Shown here: piece by piece, positions 24,904 to 33,356 of the stretch
How the letters are laid out: every line of letters begins with the position of its first letter
Numbering within the stretch: the first letter of the stretch is position 1
From: Flavobacteriales bacterium
GTDB taxonomy: Bacteria > Bacteroidota > Bacteroidia > Flavobacteriales_D > Sanyastnellaceae
Direction of reading: 5' to 3'
Length of the DNA: 44,282 nt
Assembly: GCA_019694805.1 (NCBI GenBank)
Contig: JAIBBG010000025.1
Coordinates: 1 to 44,282 of the forward strand
Program-made: the position numbers and the translations under genes
Notes under the pieces: model-generated
What the model saw: the letters and a program-made list of their open reading frames with translations, nothing else
What the model was told of the DNA's origin: nothing
Databases searched by the model: none

Positions 24904-24955
24904 ATAGAAAAATGGCACTTTTCACCGCGAACTCAATCGGGAATGCTAAATCTGA

Positions 24956-25639
24956 TCAATGAATGCGGGTCTTCAATTCTTCTAAACCCTCACCAGCGCC
25001 CTTTTCAATGGCAATCATATTGCGAATTCCATGCACTTCGGGGATGAATGGATCGATGATATACTTGGGTATAGATGGTGAAGCATAAGCGACCAAGCCT
25101 GCAGCCGGATAGACCTGCAGTGAAGTACCCACGACCACAAAAATATCTGCAGCACTCACCAGATCAGCCGCAGGTTCTATCATAGGAACTGCTTCACCAA
25201 ACCATACGATATGGGGACGAAGCTGATAACCTTTTTCACACCGATCGCCCCATTTCAATTCCCAACCATGAATGTCGTAGATGTGATCAGGGTCACCTGT
25301 GCTGCGTGATTTTCTTATTTCACCATGGAGATGAAGGATTTTTTTGCTGCCAGCGCGTTCATGAAGGTCATCAATATTCTGTGTGATAATCTGAACATCA
25401 AAGTCCTTTTGCAATTCAGCGAGAATGATATGACCACGATTAGGTTTGGCTTCCATGACATTTTTTCGACGTTGATTGTAGAATTCCAATACCATGTGAG
25501 GATCTTTTCTCCAACCTTCCGGAGAAGCCACATCTTCAATACGGTGATTTTCCCATAAGCCATTGCTTCCCCTGAATGTGGCAATACCACTTTCAGCTGA
25601 CATCCCGGCACCTGTGAGTACAACCATTTTTTTTTTCAT
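24956..25639 (-). CDS. cobB: Sirtuin, NAD-dependent protein deacylase (SIRT5/CobB type)
   Basis: Sirtuins remove acyl groups from lysines with NAD+. The 227-residue protein has the NAD-binding GAGMSAESGIATFRG (10-24), the catalytic region TQNIDDLHERAGS, the catalytic His in LHLHGE (about 102), and LRPHIVWFGE. The E-F-Y-N-Q-R-R segment carries the Y-x-x-R pair that marks class III sirtuins preferring succinyl or malonyl groups. The first zinc CxxC pair expected after LHGE is absent, and only one Cys (DRCEKG) remains of the second. The family tolerates this loss in some bacteria. The ATG lies two bases after the uvrA stop, so translation is probably coupled. An A10 run follows the start codon. 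Confidence 0.9.
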   Translation of the reverse strand: MKKKMVVLTGAGMSAESGIATFRGSNGLWENHRIEDVASPEGWRKDPHMVLEFYNQRRKNVMEAKPNRGHIILAELQKDFDVQIITQNIDDLHERAGSKKILHLHGEIRKSRSTGDPDHIYDIHGWELKWGDRCEKGYQLRPHIVWFGEAVPMIEPAADLVSAADIFVVVGTSLQVYPAAGLVAYASPSIPKYIIDPFIPEVHGIRNMIAIEKGAGEGLEELKTRIH

Positions 25640-25641
25640 GC

Positions 25642-28557
25642 CTAAAGTTCTTCTTTCAGGTATTTACCTGTCCATGAACCTTTCACTTTGGCCACCTGTT
25701 CCGGTGTTCCTTCAGCGATGATCTGTCCACCGCCTTGACCTCCTTCAGGACCAAGATCTATGATGTGATCAGCAACCTTGATCATATCCATATTGTGTTC
25801 AATGACCAGCACCGTATTACCGCGATCTACCAACCGGTTCAATACATTGATCAACATCTGCACATCTTGGAAATGAAGTCCGGTCGTAGGCTCATCCAGG
25901 ATATAAATGGTATTGCCAGTATCTCTTTTCCCAAGTTCGGTAGAAAGTTTTACACGTTGTGCTTCGCCACCACTAAGTGTAGTGGAATGTTGACCCAGGG
26001 TGATATAACCCAGTCCAACATCCTGAAGTGTTTTCACCACGTTTTTGATCTTTGGAAAATGATCAAAAAACTCCACAGCCTGATCAACAGTCATATCCAA
26101 CACATCAGCAATGCTTTTTCCTTTATAACGAATCTCAAGTGTTTCCCTATTGTACCGTTTACCGTTGCATGATTCGCATTGAACCAATACATCGGGAAGG
26201 AAATTCATTTCGATTGTTTTGACGCCGGCACCTTTGCATGTTTCGCATCGACCACCACTCACATTGAAAGAGAATCTACCCGGCTGATACCCTCTGATTT
26301 TCGCTTCAGGCGAATTGGAGAACAAGGCTCTGATATCAGTAAAGATTCCAGTGTAAGTGCTTGGATTGCTTCTGGGAGTTCTTCCTATAGGACTCTGGTC
26401 AATTTCGATCACTTTGTCCAGGTATTCCAATCCCTTGATTTTTTGGTAAGCCAAAGGTTTTCTTACAGCATCATAAAAATGATTATTCAGAATAGGATAG
26501 AGGGTATGTTCAATCAGAGATGATTTTCCACTTCCACTTACACCTGTGATACAGACAAATTTTCCCAATGGAATTTTGAGATCAACATTTTTGAGATTAT
26601 GTCCGCTTGCATTCAAAAGGCTGAGAAAAGTATTATTTCCCTTTCTTCTTTCTTTAGGCACTTCGATGCGAATATCCCCGCGGAGATATTTCGCAGTCAC
26701 ACTTTCGCCACGAACTAGTTTTTTCGGGTCACCTTGTGTGATGATTTTACCGCCATGTATACCGGCACCTGGGCCAATATCAATCAGGTGATCGCTTTCC
26801 AACATCATATCGCGGTCATGCTCCACCACGATGACACTGTTACCACCGTCGCGCAGTGATTTCAAAGATCCAATCAATTTGTGGTTATCGCGTTGATGTA
26901 AACCAATACTTGGCTCATCCAGAATATACAATACACCCACCAATTGTGAACCTATCTGAGTGGCCAAACGAATTCGCTGCGCTTCACCACCGCTGAGGGT
27001 TCTCGCGCTTCTGTGTAAGGTGAGGTATTCCAATCCAACATCCACCAGGAAACGCAGCCTATTTCGGATTTCCTTGAGTGGTTCTGTAGAAATGGCTACT
27101 TGTCGTTGGCTCAAGTTATATTCAATTCCTTCGAACCATGCACTGAGGTCTTTGAGTCCCATGGATGTCAAATCATGGACATTCTTTTTGTTGATACGGA
27201 AATAAAGGGCTTCCTTTTTCAATCGTGAGCCACCACATTCCGGGCAAGCCATTTTATTCATAAAACTCTCAGCCCATCTGCGTAATCCGGGAGAAGTTTC
27301 TTCATCAATTTGTTTTTCAATTTGAGAAATGATTCCTTCAAATCTCATTTGGAAGGTATAATTCTGACCTGTGGTAACCTCGAACAATTCTTCAGAACCA
27401 TACAACAAGGTATTAATCACATCCTCATCGAAATCTTCAACTGGCGTATTCAAATCATAACCAAAATGTTTGAGCACAGCCTCCACTTGTGTTGTGGTCC
27501 AGTTGTTTTTCGCTTCACCGAGAGGAGCAATACCACCCTTTCGTATTGATTTTTTCGGATCCGGAATGATCTTGCGAATATCAATTTCCGCCACTTCTCC
27601 CAAACCATTGCAATGAGGACAAGCCCCATAAGGAGAGTTGAAAGAGAACAGATTTGGTTCCGGTTCAGGATAAGAGATACCCGATGTTGGGCACATCAAG
27701 TGTCTGCTATAATGTTTTACAGGAGCTGCGTTTTGTTTAGAAACTTTTTTTCCGGCACTAACTTCAACATGAGGAATAATCATCAGGCTTCCTTTACCAA
27801 GCCGCAAAGCAGTATTTACAGTTTGTCTTACTCTTGCCAATTCTGCTTCAACCGCGGTAACAGCTCCATTGGATTTCGATTTTGCCGAGGTTTTTTTTGG
27901 GGGCTGCACCAATTCCTGAATCGCTAATCTATCCACAACTACTTCAATATCGTGAATCTTATATCGATCCACTTTCATGCCCTTGGTCAATTCAACAATT
28001 TCACCATCAATGCGAGCACGGAGGTAACCTTGTTTCATGATGGATTCGAATAATTCACGGTAGTGACCTTTGCGACCTTTAACCAGTGGAGCGAGGATTA
28101 CGATTTTTTGATTCTTATATTCCTCCAAGATCAAATTGACAATCTGATCATCAGTATATCGGACCATTTTTTCATTGGTCACATAAGAATATGCATCAGA
28201 TGCGCGGGCAAAAAGAAGGCGGAGGAAATCATAAATCTCCGTAATCGTTCCAACGGTTGATCTCGGATTTCTTGAAACTGTTTTCTGCTCGATGGAAATA
28301 ACTGGAGACAGACCATTGATTTTATCTACATCTGGTCTTTCCATTTCACCAATGAACTGACGTGCGTATGCACCGAATGTTTCGATATATCTCCGTTGAC
28401 CTTCAGCATATATGGTATCGAATGCCAGAGAAGATTTCCCACTGCCACTCAAACCAGTGATCGTCACCAGTTTGTTTCTCGGGATATTCACGTCGATATT
28501 TTTCAGATTGTGCTCCCTGGCACCAATCACTTCAATGATTTCTTCAGCGGTTTCCAT
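25642..28557 (-). CDS. uvrA: Excinuclease ABC subunit A
   Basis: UvrA recognises DNA lesions as a dimer with UvrB in nucleotide excision repair. The 971-residue protein has two ABC ATPase modules. The first P-loop is GLSGSGKSS (35-43), with signature TLSGGEAQRIRLA near 524. The second P-loop is GVSGSGKSS near 675, with signature TLSGGEAQRVKLS near 867. Zinc-binding CxxC pairs are visible (CPHCNG, CPECGG, CETCKG and CESCNG). Residues near 220 carry a short basic insertion (KKTSAKSKS). Length is close to normal. It is the first gene of a uvrA-cobB pair with a 2-base gap. A cluster of palindromic sequences lies upstream. Confidence 0.98.
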   Translation of the reverse strand: METAEEIIEVIGAREHNLKNIDVNIPRNKLVTITGLSGSGKSSLAFDTIYAEGQRRYIETFGAYARQFIGEMERPDVDKINGLSPVISIEQKTVSRNPRSTVGTITEIYDFLRLLFARASDAYSYVTNEKMVRYTDDQIVNLILEEYKNQKIVILAPLVKGRKGHYRELFESIMKQGYLRARIDGEIVELTKGMKVDRYKIHDIEVVVDRLAIQELVQPPKKTSAKSKSNGAVTAVEAELARVRQTVNTALRLGKGSLMIIPHVEVSAGKKVSKQNAAPVKHYSRHLMCPTSGISYPEPEPNLFSFNSPYGACPHCNGLGEVAEIDIRKIIPDPKKSIRKGGIAPLGEAKNNWTTTQVEAVLKHFGYDLNTPVEDFDEDVINTLLYGSEELFEVTTGQNYTFQMRFEGIISQIEKQIDEETSPGLRRWAESFMNKMACPECGGSRLKKEALYFRINKKNVHDLTSMGLKDLSAWFEGIEYNLSQRQVAISTEPLKEIRNRLRFLVDVGLEYLTLHRSARTLSGGEAQRIRLATQIGSQLVGVLYILDEPSIGLHQRDNHKLIGSLKSLRDGGNSVIVVEHDRDMMLESDHLIDIGPGAGIHGGKIITQGDPKKLVRGESVTAKYLRGDIRIEVPKERRKGNNTFLSLLNASGHNLKNVDLKIPLGKFVCITGVSGSGKSSLIEHTLYPILNNHFYDAVRKPLAYQKIKGLEYLDKVIEIDQSPIGRTPRSNPSTYTGIFTDIRALFSNSPEAKIRGYQPGRFSFNVSGGRCETCKGAGVKTIEMNFLPDVLVQCESCNGKRYNRETLEIRYKGKSIADVLDMTVDQAVEFFDHFPKIKNVVKTLQDVGLGYITLGQHSTTLSGGEAQRVKLSTELGKRDTGNTIYILDEPTTGLHFQDVQMLINVLNRLVDRGNTVLVIEHNMDMIKVADHIIDLGPEGGQGGGQIIAEGTPEQVAKVKGSWTGKYLKEEL

Positions 28558-28649
28558 TTCGCATCAAAGATGGTGAAGCACATGCCGAACAAGCAAGAAG
28601 AATTATGAATAACCATTGAAAATGAATGAGATTTGACAATCAATGGATT

Positions 28650-28768
28650 AACCCAAATCATTCAGTCGGGATTAACATGATGAAGCAATTCTGAAAAATA
28701 GAATGAGTCAATAATTTTGTTAGCTTTTCTTGATGCTGAATTTGTCCGCGACATGATTGTATTCAAAC
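28650..28768 (-). repeat. Palindromic repeat copy A (minus orientation)
   Basis: AACCCAAATCATTCAGTCG (28650-28668) followed by GGATTAACATGATGAAGC matches the inverted right end of copy C at 32439-32638. Its other end, CGACATGATTGTATTCAAA (near 28749-28767), is a degenerate version of the opposite terminus. The element lies in the 521-base gap between uvrA and the F420-type oxidoreductase gene. Confidence 0.5.
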
Positions 28769-28874
28769 CATGCGATAAGTTCTTGAGTGCGTATTGATGA
28801 TCATCATGATAACATGATATGATCGTACCAGATGATGATGTTTTGTGATTGAAGTCCTACTTTCGACAACAATT

Positions 28875-29057
28875 AACCCAGATGATGCGGTCGAAATCAA
28901 TGACGTCTCAGAAAGCCTTCAATGATGTACACTTCCACGTATTTGAATTTCACTCAACACAAATTGCAATTTCCATGAATCATCGAGGAAGCGCGCATCC
29001 TTTTTTGGGGACTATCAGGTCTTCATGCGGATCACAACAGCATGATCTAGAATCAAC
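28875..29057 (+). repeat. Palindromic repeat copy B
   Basis: This copy begins AACCCAGATGATGCGGTCGA. It aligns well with copy C over the first 80 bases (…GTCGAAATC…GAAAGCCT…CAAT.ATGT) and again over AGGAAGCGC…TCCTTTT…TCTTCA…GCATGAT near its end. It carries short frames that I regard as non-coding. It ends about 20 bases before the ATG at 29079. Confidence 0.65.
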
Positions 29058-29078
29058 AAAACAACAATCAAACTGAAC

Positions 29079-29696
29079 ATGAATATCGCTATCATAGGCA
29101 CAGGCAATGTAGGTGGCGCATTGGCCACTAAATGGGCAGAAAAAGGTCATCGCATTTATTTAGGAGTACGTGATTTGTCTCAATTCAAAGGGCAAGGACT
29201 ACTAACACATCAACATATCTCTGCACATCCCATTGCAGAGGCAGTGGCCAAAGCTGATGTGATCTTATTATCTACTCCGGCACCTGCTGCCATTGAAGTG
29301 GCCAAAGGTTTAGGGGATACCACGGGAAAAGTCATCATAGACGCCATGAATATTGTGATGGGCAGAGGACCAGCTGGATATGACAATACAGCATCGGCAA
29401 TATTGGATCACACGTCAACACGCGATGTCGTGAAGTGTTTTAATACGACCGGTTTCAACAATATGGTGCAACCTCAATATGGTGAGATGGCTCTGGATCT
29501 TTTCACTGCCGGAGATAGTGTGCGTGGAAAAGAAATTGCCATTCAATTGGCCAAGGACGCAGGTTTTGCTACGTGTTACGATATTGGGGGCAATGACAAA
29601 TTTGAATTGATGGAAAAATTCGCTTGGTTCTGGATCAATTTGGCCATGTTTCAGGGGCAAGGAAGAGACATTGGTGTGAAAATTTTGAAGCGCTAA
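29079..29696 (+). CDS. NADPH-dependent F420 reductase-family oxidoreductase
   Basis: The 205-residue protein belongs to the F420-dependent NADP oxidoreductase (Rossmann) group. It begins MNIAIIGTGNVGGALATKWAEKGH, with the GxGxxG nucleotide loop, and continues with LGVRDLSQF, AKADVILLSTPAPA, VIIDAMNIV and KCFNTTGFNNM. Members in bacteria without coenzyme F420 act on unknown substrates, and nothing in this window suggests F420 synthesis. Length is normal. Palindromic repeat copies flank it on both sides: copy B ends shortly before the start, and copy D begins at the stop codon. An accessory or transferred origin is plausible but not shown. Confidence 0.85.
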   Translation: MNIAIIGTGNVGGALATKWAEKGHRIYLGVRDLSQFKGQGLLTHQHISAHPIAEAVAKADVILLSTPAPAAIEVAKGLGDTTGKVIIDAMNIVMGRGPAGYDNTASAILDHTSTRDVVKCFNTTGFNNMVQPQYGEMALDLFTAGDSVRGKEIAIQLAKDAGFATCYDIGGNDKFELMEKFAWFWINLAMFQGQGRDIGVKILKR

Positions 29697-29777
29697 GCCT
29701 TAAATGATGCAATCGAATTCTATGACTACGTTGAAATCCTTCGATGACGATCCCGATGGCGTGATCAGGGTTAAATA
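29695..29777 (+). repeat. Palindromic repeat copy D, short
   Basis: AAATGATGCAATCGAATTCT matches the left end of copy C (AAATCATGCAGTCGAAATCT). GCGTGATCAGGGTTAAAT matches its right end (GCATGATTTTGGGTTGAAT). The central CCCGAT-N6-ATCAGGG also resembles the CCCGATGCTATCAGG core of copy C. The element starts directly at the stop codon of the preceding gene. Confidence 0.6.
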
Positions 29778-29873
29778 AATGCCATATTCACGGATGGTAA
29801 ACATCCCAAGTTCTCCAACGAGTTTCATGATAAATTTTCATTTCATCATCCCACTGATTTCCGACAATCGAAG

Positions 29874-29881
29874 TAACTTCG
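29874..29881 (+). promoter_or_regulatory. Promoter-like box TAACTTCG immediately before meaB
   Basis: TAACTTCG fits TAnnTTCG and ends only four bases before the ATG at 29886. If it is used, the meaB mRNA would be leaderless or nearly so. No -33 element is evident. Confidence 0.3.
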
Positions 29882-29885
29882 CCAC

Positions 29886-30902
29886 ATGTCCTCCCAACAT
29901 GACGCTGCGCGTAAAGCAGAAGAGAACCTCAAGTCATTTTCACAATCGTTGGATGTGAATGAGCTTTCCGCTGCTGTTTTAAGGGGCGAAAAGAAAGCAT
30001 TGGCTCAGGCAATTACATTGGTTGAAAGTACACGTCTCGACCATGCAGATTCGGCAGCAGGTGTGATAGCGCAATGTCTTCCACATAGTGGTCGGTCCAT
30101 TCGCATTGGGATTACTGGTGTTCCAGGAGTAGGCAAGTCCACTTTCATTGATGTGTTCGGCATGCACCTGATTAGATTGGGAAAGAAGGTTGCTGTTTTG
30201 GCTATTGACCCAACAAGTCAGATTTCGAAAGGAAGTATTCTTGGAGATAAGACACGAATGAATGAACTCGCTGCACATGAGCAGGCATTCATCCGTCCCT
30301 CACCATCCTCAGAAACGTTAGGTGGAGTTGCCAGGAAAACACGCGAGACCATTATTCTTTGTGAGGCTGCGGGATATGATGTCATCCTTGTGGAAACAGT
30401 TGGTGTGGGGCAGAGTGAAACAGCGGTACATCAAATGACAGATTTCTTTTTGCTGCTCATGCTTGCAGGGGCGGGAGATCAGCTTCAAGGCATCAAACGA
30501 GGCATCATGGAAATGTGTGATGCGATGGTCATCACCAAAGCCGATGGAGACAATATCAAAGCTGCGCGATTCGCCAAAGCGGAATACACTGGTGCATTGC
30601 ACCTTTTTCCACCTAAAGAAAGTGGATGGATACCTCAAGTAGAAATGACATCGGCCACGGAGAGACGAGGACTCTCTGAAGTATGGCAAATGATCTGCGA
30701 CTTTGAACGATGGATGAAAGATCGTGATTTGTTCGAAGCACATCGTCGTGAACAAGACATTCATTGGTTTCATGAAACCATCCGCGAAAAGATCATCTAT
30801 TCATTTTATCATGATCCTTCGAATATTTCGCGTATAGCCGCTGCTGAATCAGATATCAGAGCAGGGAAAGTGACACCGTTCAAAGCAGCCTCAAACATAT
30901 AG
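29886..30902 (+). CDS. meaB: MeaB/ArgK-type GTPase, methylmalonyl-CoA mutase chaperone
   Basis: MeaB is a G3E-family P-loop GTPase that loads and protects the B12 cofactor of methylmalonyl-CoA mutase. The 338-residue protein has the Walker A motif GVPGVGKST (about 76-84), AIDPTSQISKGSILGDKTRM, the switch region ETVGVGQSE, KAD as base-specificity motif and a C-terminal dimerisation arm. All are typical, and length is normal. No mutase gene is adjacent. The icmF gene 9 kb away encodes its own G domain, so MeaB probably serves a separate mutA/mutB enzyme outside the window. A promoter-like box lies right before the ATG. Confidence 0.93.
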   Translation: MSSQHDAARKAEENLKSFSQSLDVNELSAAVLRGEKKALAQAITLVESTRLDHADSAAGVIAQCLPHSGRSIRIGITGVPGVGKSTFIDVFGMHLIRLGKKVAVLAIDPTSQISKGSILGDKTRMNELAAHEQAFIRPSPSSETLGGVARKTRETIILCEAAGYDVILVETVGVGQSETAVHQMTDFFLLLMLAGAGDQLQGIKRGIMEMCDAMVITKADGDNIKAARFAKAEYTGALHLFPPKESGWIPQVEMTSATERRGLSEVWQMICDFERWMKDRDLFEAHRREQDIHWFHETIREKIIYSFYHDPSNISRIAAAESDIRAGKVTPFKAASNI

Positions 30903-31034
30903 TTTTTGTTGATCACTTTTTTTGGATAAAATGTCCATGAGGAGTTTTATTCTTTATAAATCCCGCAGCCAAAATATAATAATCGATGTAGACCGATGCC
31001 GAAGCATGAGGATCATTTCATCATGAGAAAGATG

Positions 31035-31598
31035 TCAATCCTTTTCCATAATTACAATTTCGATACAGTTGCCCAATTCGATACAATCTAGAACGAGGTC
31101 AGTTGTCGGTTGGAACTCTATCAAATCGCCATGGACCATTGATTTATCATCAGATTTGAAGACACCGTCAAAGACAAATAAAAATGTCCAATGACCTTTA
31201 GTTGCCAATTGAAGCTTTTCTCCGGCCATGCAACGGTGATGAACGACCTTGGCTTCGCATGATGAATTGCACATCACATTAAAATCCTGAACCCGGCCTT
31301 TACTTCTGGTTTTCCATGATCCATCAAAGGTATCCTGATCAAAGGTTTCTAGAACCTTTTCATAGCGGCCCTCATGAATCAAGGTAAGCCTACCGCGTAG
31401 GACCATCAATATTCTGATCAAGCCGGTAAAATCGGAGAATTTTGTTTCATCAGCTTCTACTGTTGCCGTGCTGATCCTGAATTTAAACTCTCGTGTTTGA
31501 AAATTTCCATCGGATGGGTAAATGAATAACTCCGTACTCGTACCACTGGCCCAATTGATGGTCTTGGAGGGATTATAAGAATGAATGATCAAGTTCAT
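31035..31598 (-). CDS. HutD/Ves-family cupin protein
   Basis: The 187-residue protein matches the HutD/Ves family, a double-cupin group linked in some bacteria to histidine use or cold response but without firm activity. The signs are NWASGTSTELFIYPS near the start, FKFRISTATVEADETKFSDFTGLIRILMVLRGRLTL (the W-x-x-G, R-I-S-x-A and F-S-x-F-x-G-x-x-R-x-L pattern), and DGSWKTRSKGRVQDFNVM. It lies opposite to its neighbours, convergent with meaB and divergent from the lipoprotein gene. A TAATTTCG box (31650-31657, minus strand) may be its promoter. No hut operon genes are nearby, so the histidine link is not supported here. Confidence 0.8.
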   Translation of the reverse strand: MNLIIHSYNPSKTINWASGTSTELFIYPSDGNFQTREFKFRISTATVEADETKFSDFTGLIRILMVLRGRLTLIHEGRYEKVLETFDQDTFDGSWKTRSKGRVQDFNVMCNSSCEAKVVHHRCMAGEKLQLATKGHWTFLFVFDGVFKSDDKSMVHGDLIEFQPTTDLVLDCIELGNCIEIVIMEKD

Positions 31599-31787
31599 TG
31601 AGTAATGAGTTTACAATAAAGTTAACCACAAACGAAAGGGTTGATGCGCCGAAATTAACTAAAGTCCAATTTGTTTTTATTGTCTTTCACTTCGTTCTCC
31701 TTAAGCACGATAACTGATTGTCCAAGAATGCCACAATTTTAAAATTGAAGTTGAAACATCCAGATAGATCATTACAAGAAAAAGGCT

Positions 31788-32366
31788 ATGCCAACAATTT
31801 ATATCAACCATCCTCAATATACATCACTGACCTGGCTGGACTTCATGCTTGCCGGTTTGATTTTGGTTCTATGCGGTTGCACCCAAAATCAAATACCGGC
31901 AAAAGAAGAAGTCAAGAACAACAACGTACATATTGTGAATGCTATGGATACCATTTATTCACCATCTCGAATAGAGGAAACATATGCCATAGCCATTGCA
32001 GACTATATCAGATTGGTTCAAGTCGAGTATGGATTAGAATTCGATACGTTATACTTTGGCAAGCACCAATACAATCAATCCGACGACTTCCCTGATATTA
32101 CATTGCCGGATCGCATTGGTTCCACATATGTTCGATTGGTTTCGATGGAAGAGGGAGTTACTATTCAAAAACAAAAGAAGTCATCCTATTACATCAATCT
32201 TATTGGCGTTGTGGAATCACTTCAATCACAATTCACCTTTGTGACATTTTCGCATGGTTTTGTGCATCAATTTGATGCTTTATTGGAATACAAGTTTGAC
32301 AGACAGACTGGTAAGTTGGTGTTATCAGCCAATCACTGGGAGAATTTCGCTTTGAAATCGGAGTAA
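31788..32366 (+). CDS. Small lipoprotein of unknown function
   Basis: The 192-residue product is not recognised. It has one hydrophobic segment, MLAGLILVLCGC, ending in a lipobox-like LCGC (Cys31), followed by a polar domain with TQNQIPAKEEVKNNN and mixed alpha/beta character. The ATG at 31788 is the first good start. The ATG at 31845 directly before the hydrophobic segment would give a shorter lipoprotein signal without a basic N-region. A lipidated envelope protein is the best guess. It sits between the divergent HutD-like gene and repeat copy C. No terminator or clear promoter was found. Confidence 0.55.
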   Translation: MPTIYINHPQYTSLTWLDFMLAGLILVLCGCTQNQIPAKEEVKNNNVHIVNAMDTIYSPSRIEETYAIAIADYIRLVQVEYGLEFDTLYFGKHQYNQSDDFPDITLPDRIGSTYVRLVSMEEGVTIQKQKKSSYYINLIGVVESLQSQFTFVTFSHGFVHQFDALLEYKFDRQTGKLVLSANHWENFALKSE

Positions 32367-32438
32367 AATTTGAGTCCTGGTTAAATCGTTTCTTATGATG
32401 AATCAATTGTGACGATATTTGTTGATTCGCTCACTTTG

Positions 32439-32638
32439 AACCCAAATCATGCAGTCGAAATCTATTACAGCGCTGAAAGCCTGCAATAATGTTGACTTCC
32501 TCGATTTATATTTTCACCGTATGAATGATACGTTGTCAAACAAAAATCTTGCGGAGTCCGTCCCGATGCTATCAGGAAGCGCCTGTCCTTTTGGGTCTTC
32601 AGCGCTTCATCAAGATGCCGACTGCATGATTTTGGGTT
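32439..32638 (+). repeat. Palindromic repeat copy C with near-perfect terminal inverted repeats
   Basis: The left end AACCCAAATCATGCAGTCG (32439-32457) is matched by the right end, whose reverse complement is AACCCAAAATCATGCAGTCG (32619-32638), differing by one inserted A. Partial inverted similarity continues inward (GCGCTGAAAG.CC against GCGCTGAAGACC). The centre contains CCCGATGCTATCAGG. The layout resembles a non-autonomous mobile element (MITE) or a large REP-type palindrome. A frame of 63 codons across it is not considered real. It fills most of the 297-base gap between the lipoprotein and the RibD-like gene. Confidence 0.75.
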
Positions 32639-32663
32639 GAATTCAAATTAAAACGAAAATAAA

Positions 32664-33245
32664 ATGCGCAAACTCATCTCCTTCTTTCATATTTCATTGG
32701 ACGGTTATGTAGCAGGACCTCATGGAGAAATGAATTGGATAAAAATTGACCAGGAACTGTTTGATCATATCGGTCAGCGAATCAGTCAAGGAGATACAGC
32801 CATGTATGGTCGAGTAACATATCAGATGATGGAGAATTATTGGCCAACTGCTGCAGACAAGCCCAACGCCACCAAACACGACATTGAGCACTCTAAATGG
32901 TATAAAGATGCACACAAGTTAGTTCTATCACATACCATGAAGGATGCGGTTTTAGCCAATACAACAGTGATTAGTGATCATCTTGCTGATCGCATACATG
33001 AGATCAAAAATTCTTCTGGAAATAATCAAAGCGATATTCTCGTATTCGGTAGTCCTTCTGCTACCCATGCATTGATGAAACAAGACCTCATTGATGGGTT
33101 TTGGTTGTTTGTGAATCCCATAGTCCTTGGCCATGGAATTCCATTGTTCACCAAGCGCGATGAAGCCATGAAGCTACAACTCATCTCGTCAAAAACATTC
33201 CAAAGTGGAGTAACAGAATTGAATTATGTCCGAGAGAAATTTTAG
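32664..33245 (+). CDS. RibD C-terminal/dihydrofolate reductase-family protein
   Basis: The 193-residue protein matches the stand-alone RibD_C (dihydrofolate-reductase-like) family: MRKLISFFHISLDGYVAGPHGEMNW at the start, AMYGRVTYQMMENYWPTA, the LVLSHT and DILVFGS strands, and ELNYV at the end. These proteins bind NADPH but most have no proven substrate. They are distinct from the true FolA reductase of folate synthesis. The ATG at 32664 fits the family N-terminus and lies 26 bases after repeat copy C. It probably forms a short unit with no strong terminator visible before the next gene. Confidence 0.87.
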   Translation: MRKLISFFHISLDGYVAGPHGEMNWIKIDQELFDHIGQRISQGDTAMYGRVTYQMMENYWPTAADKPNATKHDIEHSKWYKDAHKLVLSHTMKDAVLANTTVISDHLADRIHEIKNSSGNNQSDILVFGSPSATHALMKQDLIDGFWLFVNPIVLGHGIPLFTKRDEAMKLQLISSKTFQSGVTELNYVREKF

Positions 33246-33356
33246 AATATGATGTTTCTATGCAAAAAATAATAATGTGTGCAAACCGGAAGATTGCGAA
33301 ATCAACATCGCTAATACCCAATGGGGCATTTTAGCATAAATTTCGATAGATACGAT

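Noticed and set aside
28849..29076. 75-codon frame upstream of the F420-type oxidoreductase
   Set aside because: It runs through repeat copy B, has no promoter box of its own and no recognisable domain.
31718..32095. 125-codon frame overlapping the small lipoprotein gene in another frame
   Set aside because: It overlaps the lipoprotein frame, which has a coherent signal and lipobox; the other frame is rich in Arg/Ser/Tyr runs and has no domain.
28650..32638. Integron attC sites as explanation of the repeats
   Set aside because: The ends do not show the GTTRRRY/RYYYAAC core pair, no integrase is present, and genes between repeats face both directions.
32449..32640. 63-codon frame inside repeat copy C
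   Set aside because: It lies wholly within the palindromic repeat, and a similar frame in copy B encodes an unrelated sequence; this is a chance frame through inverted repeats.
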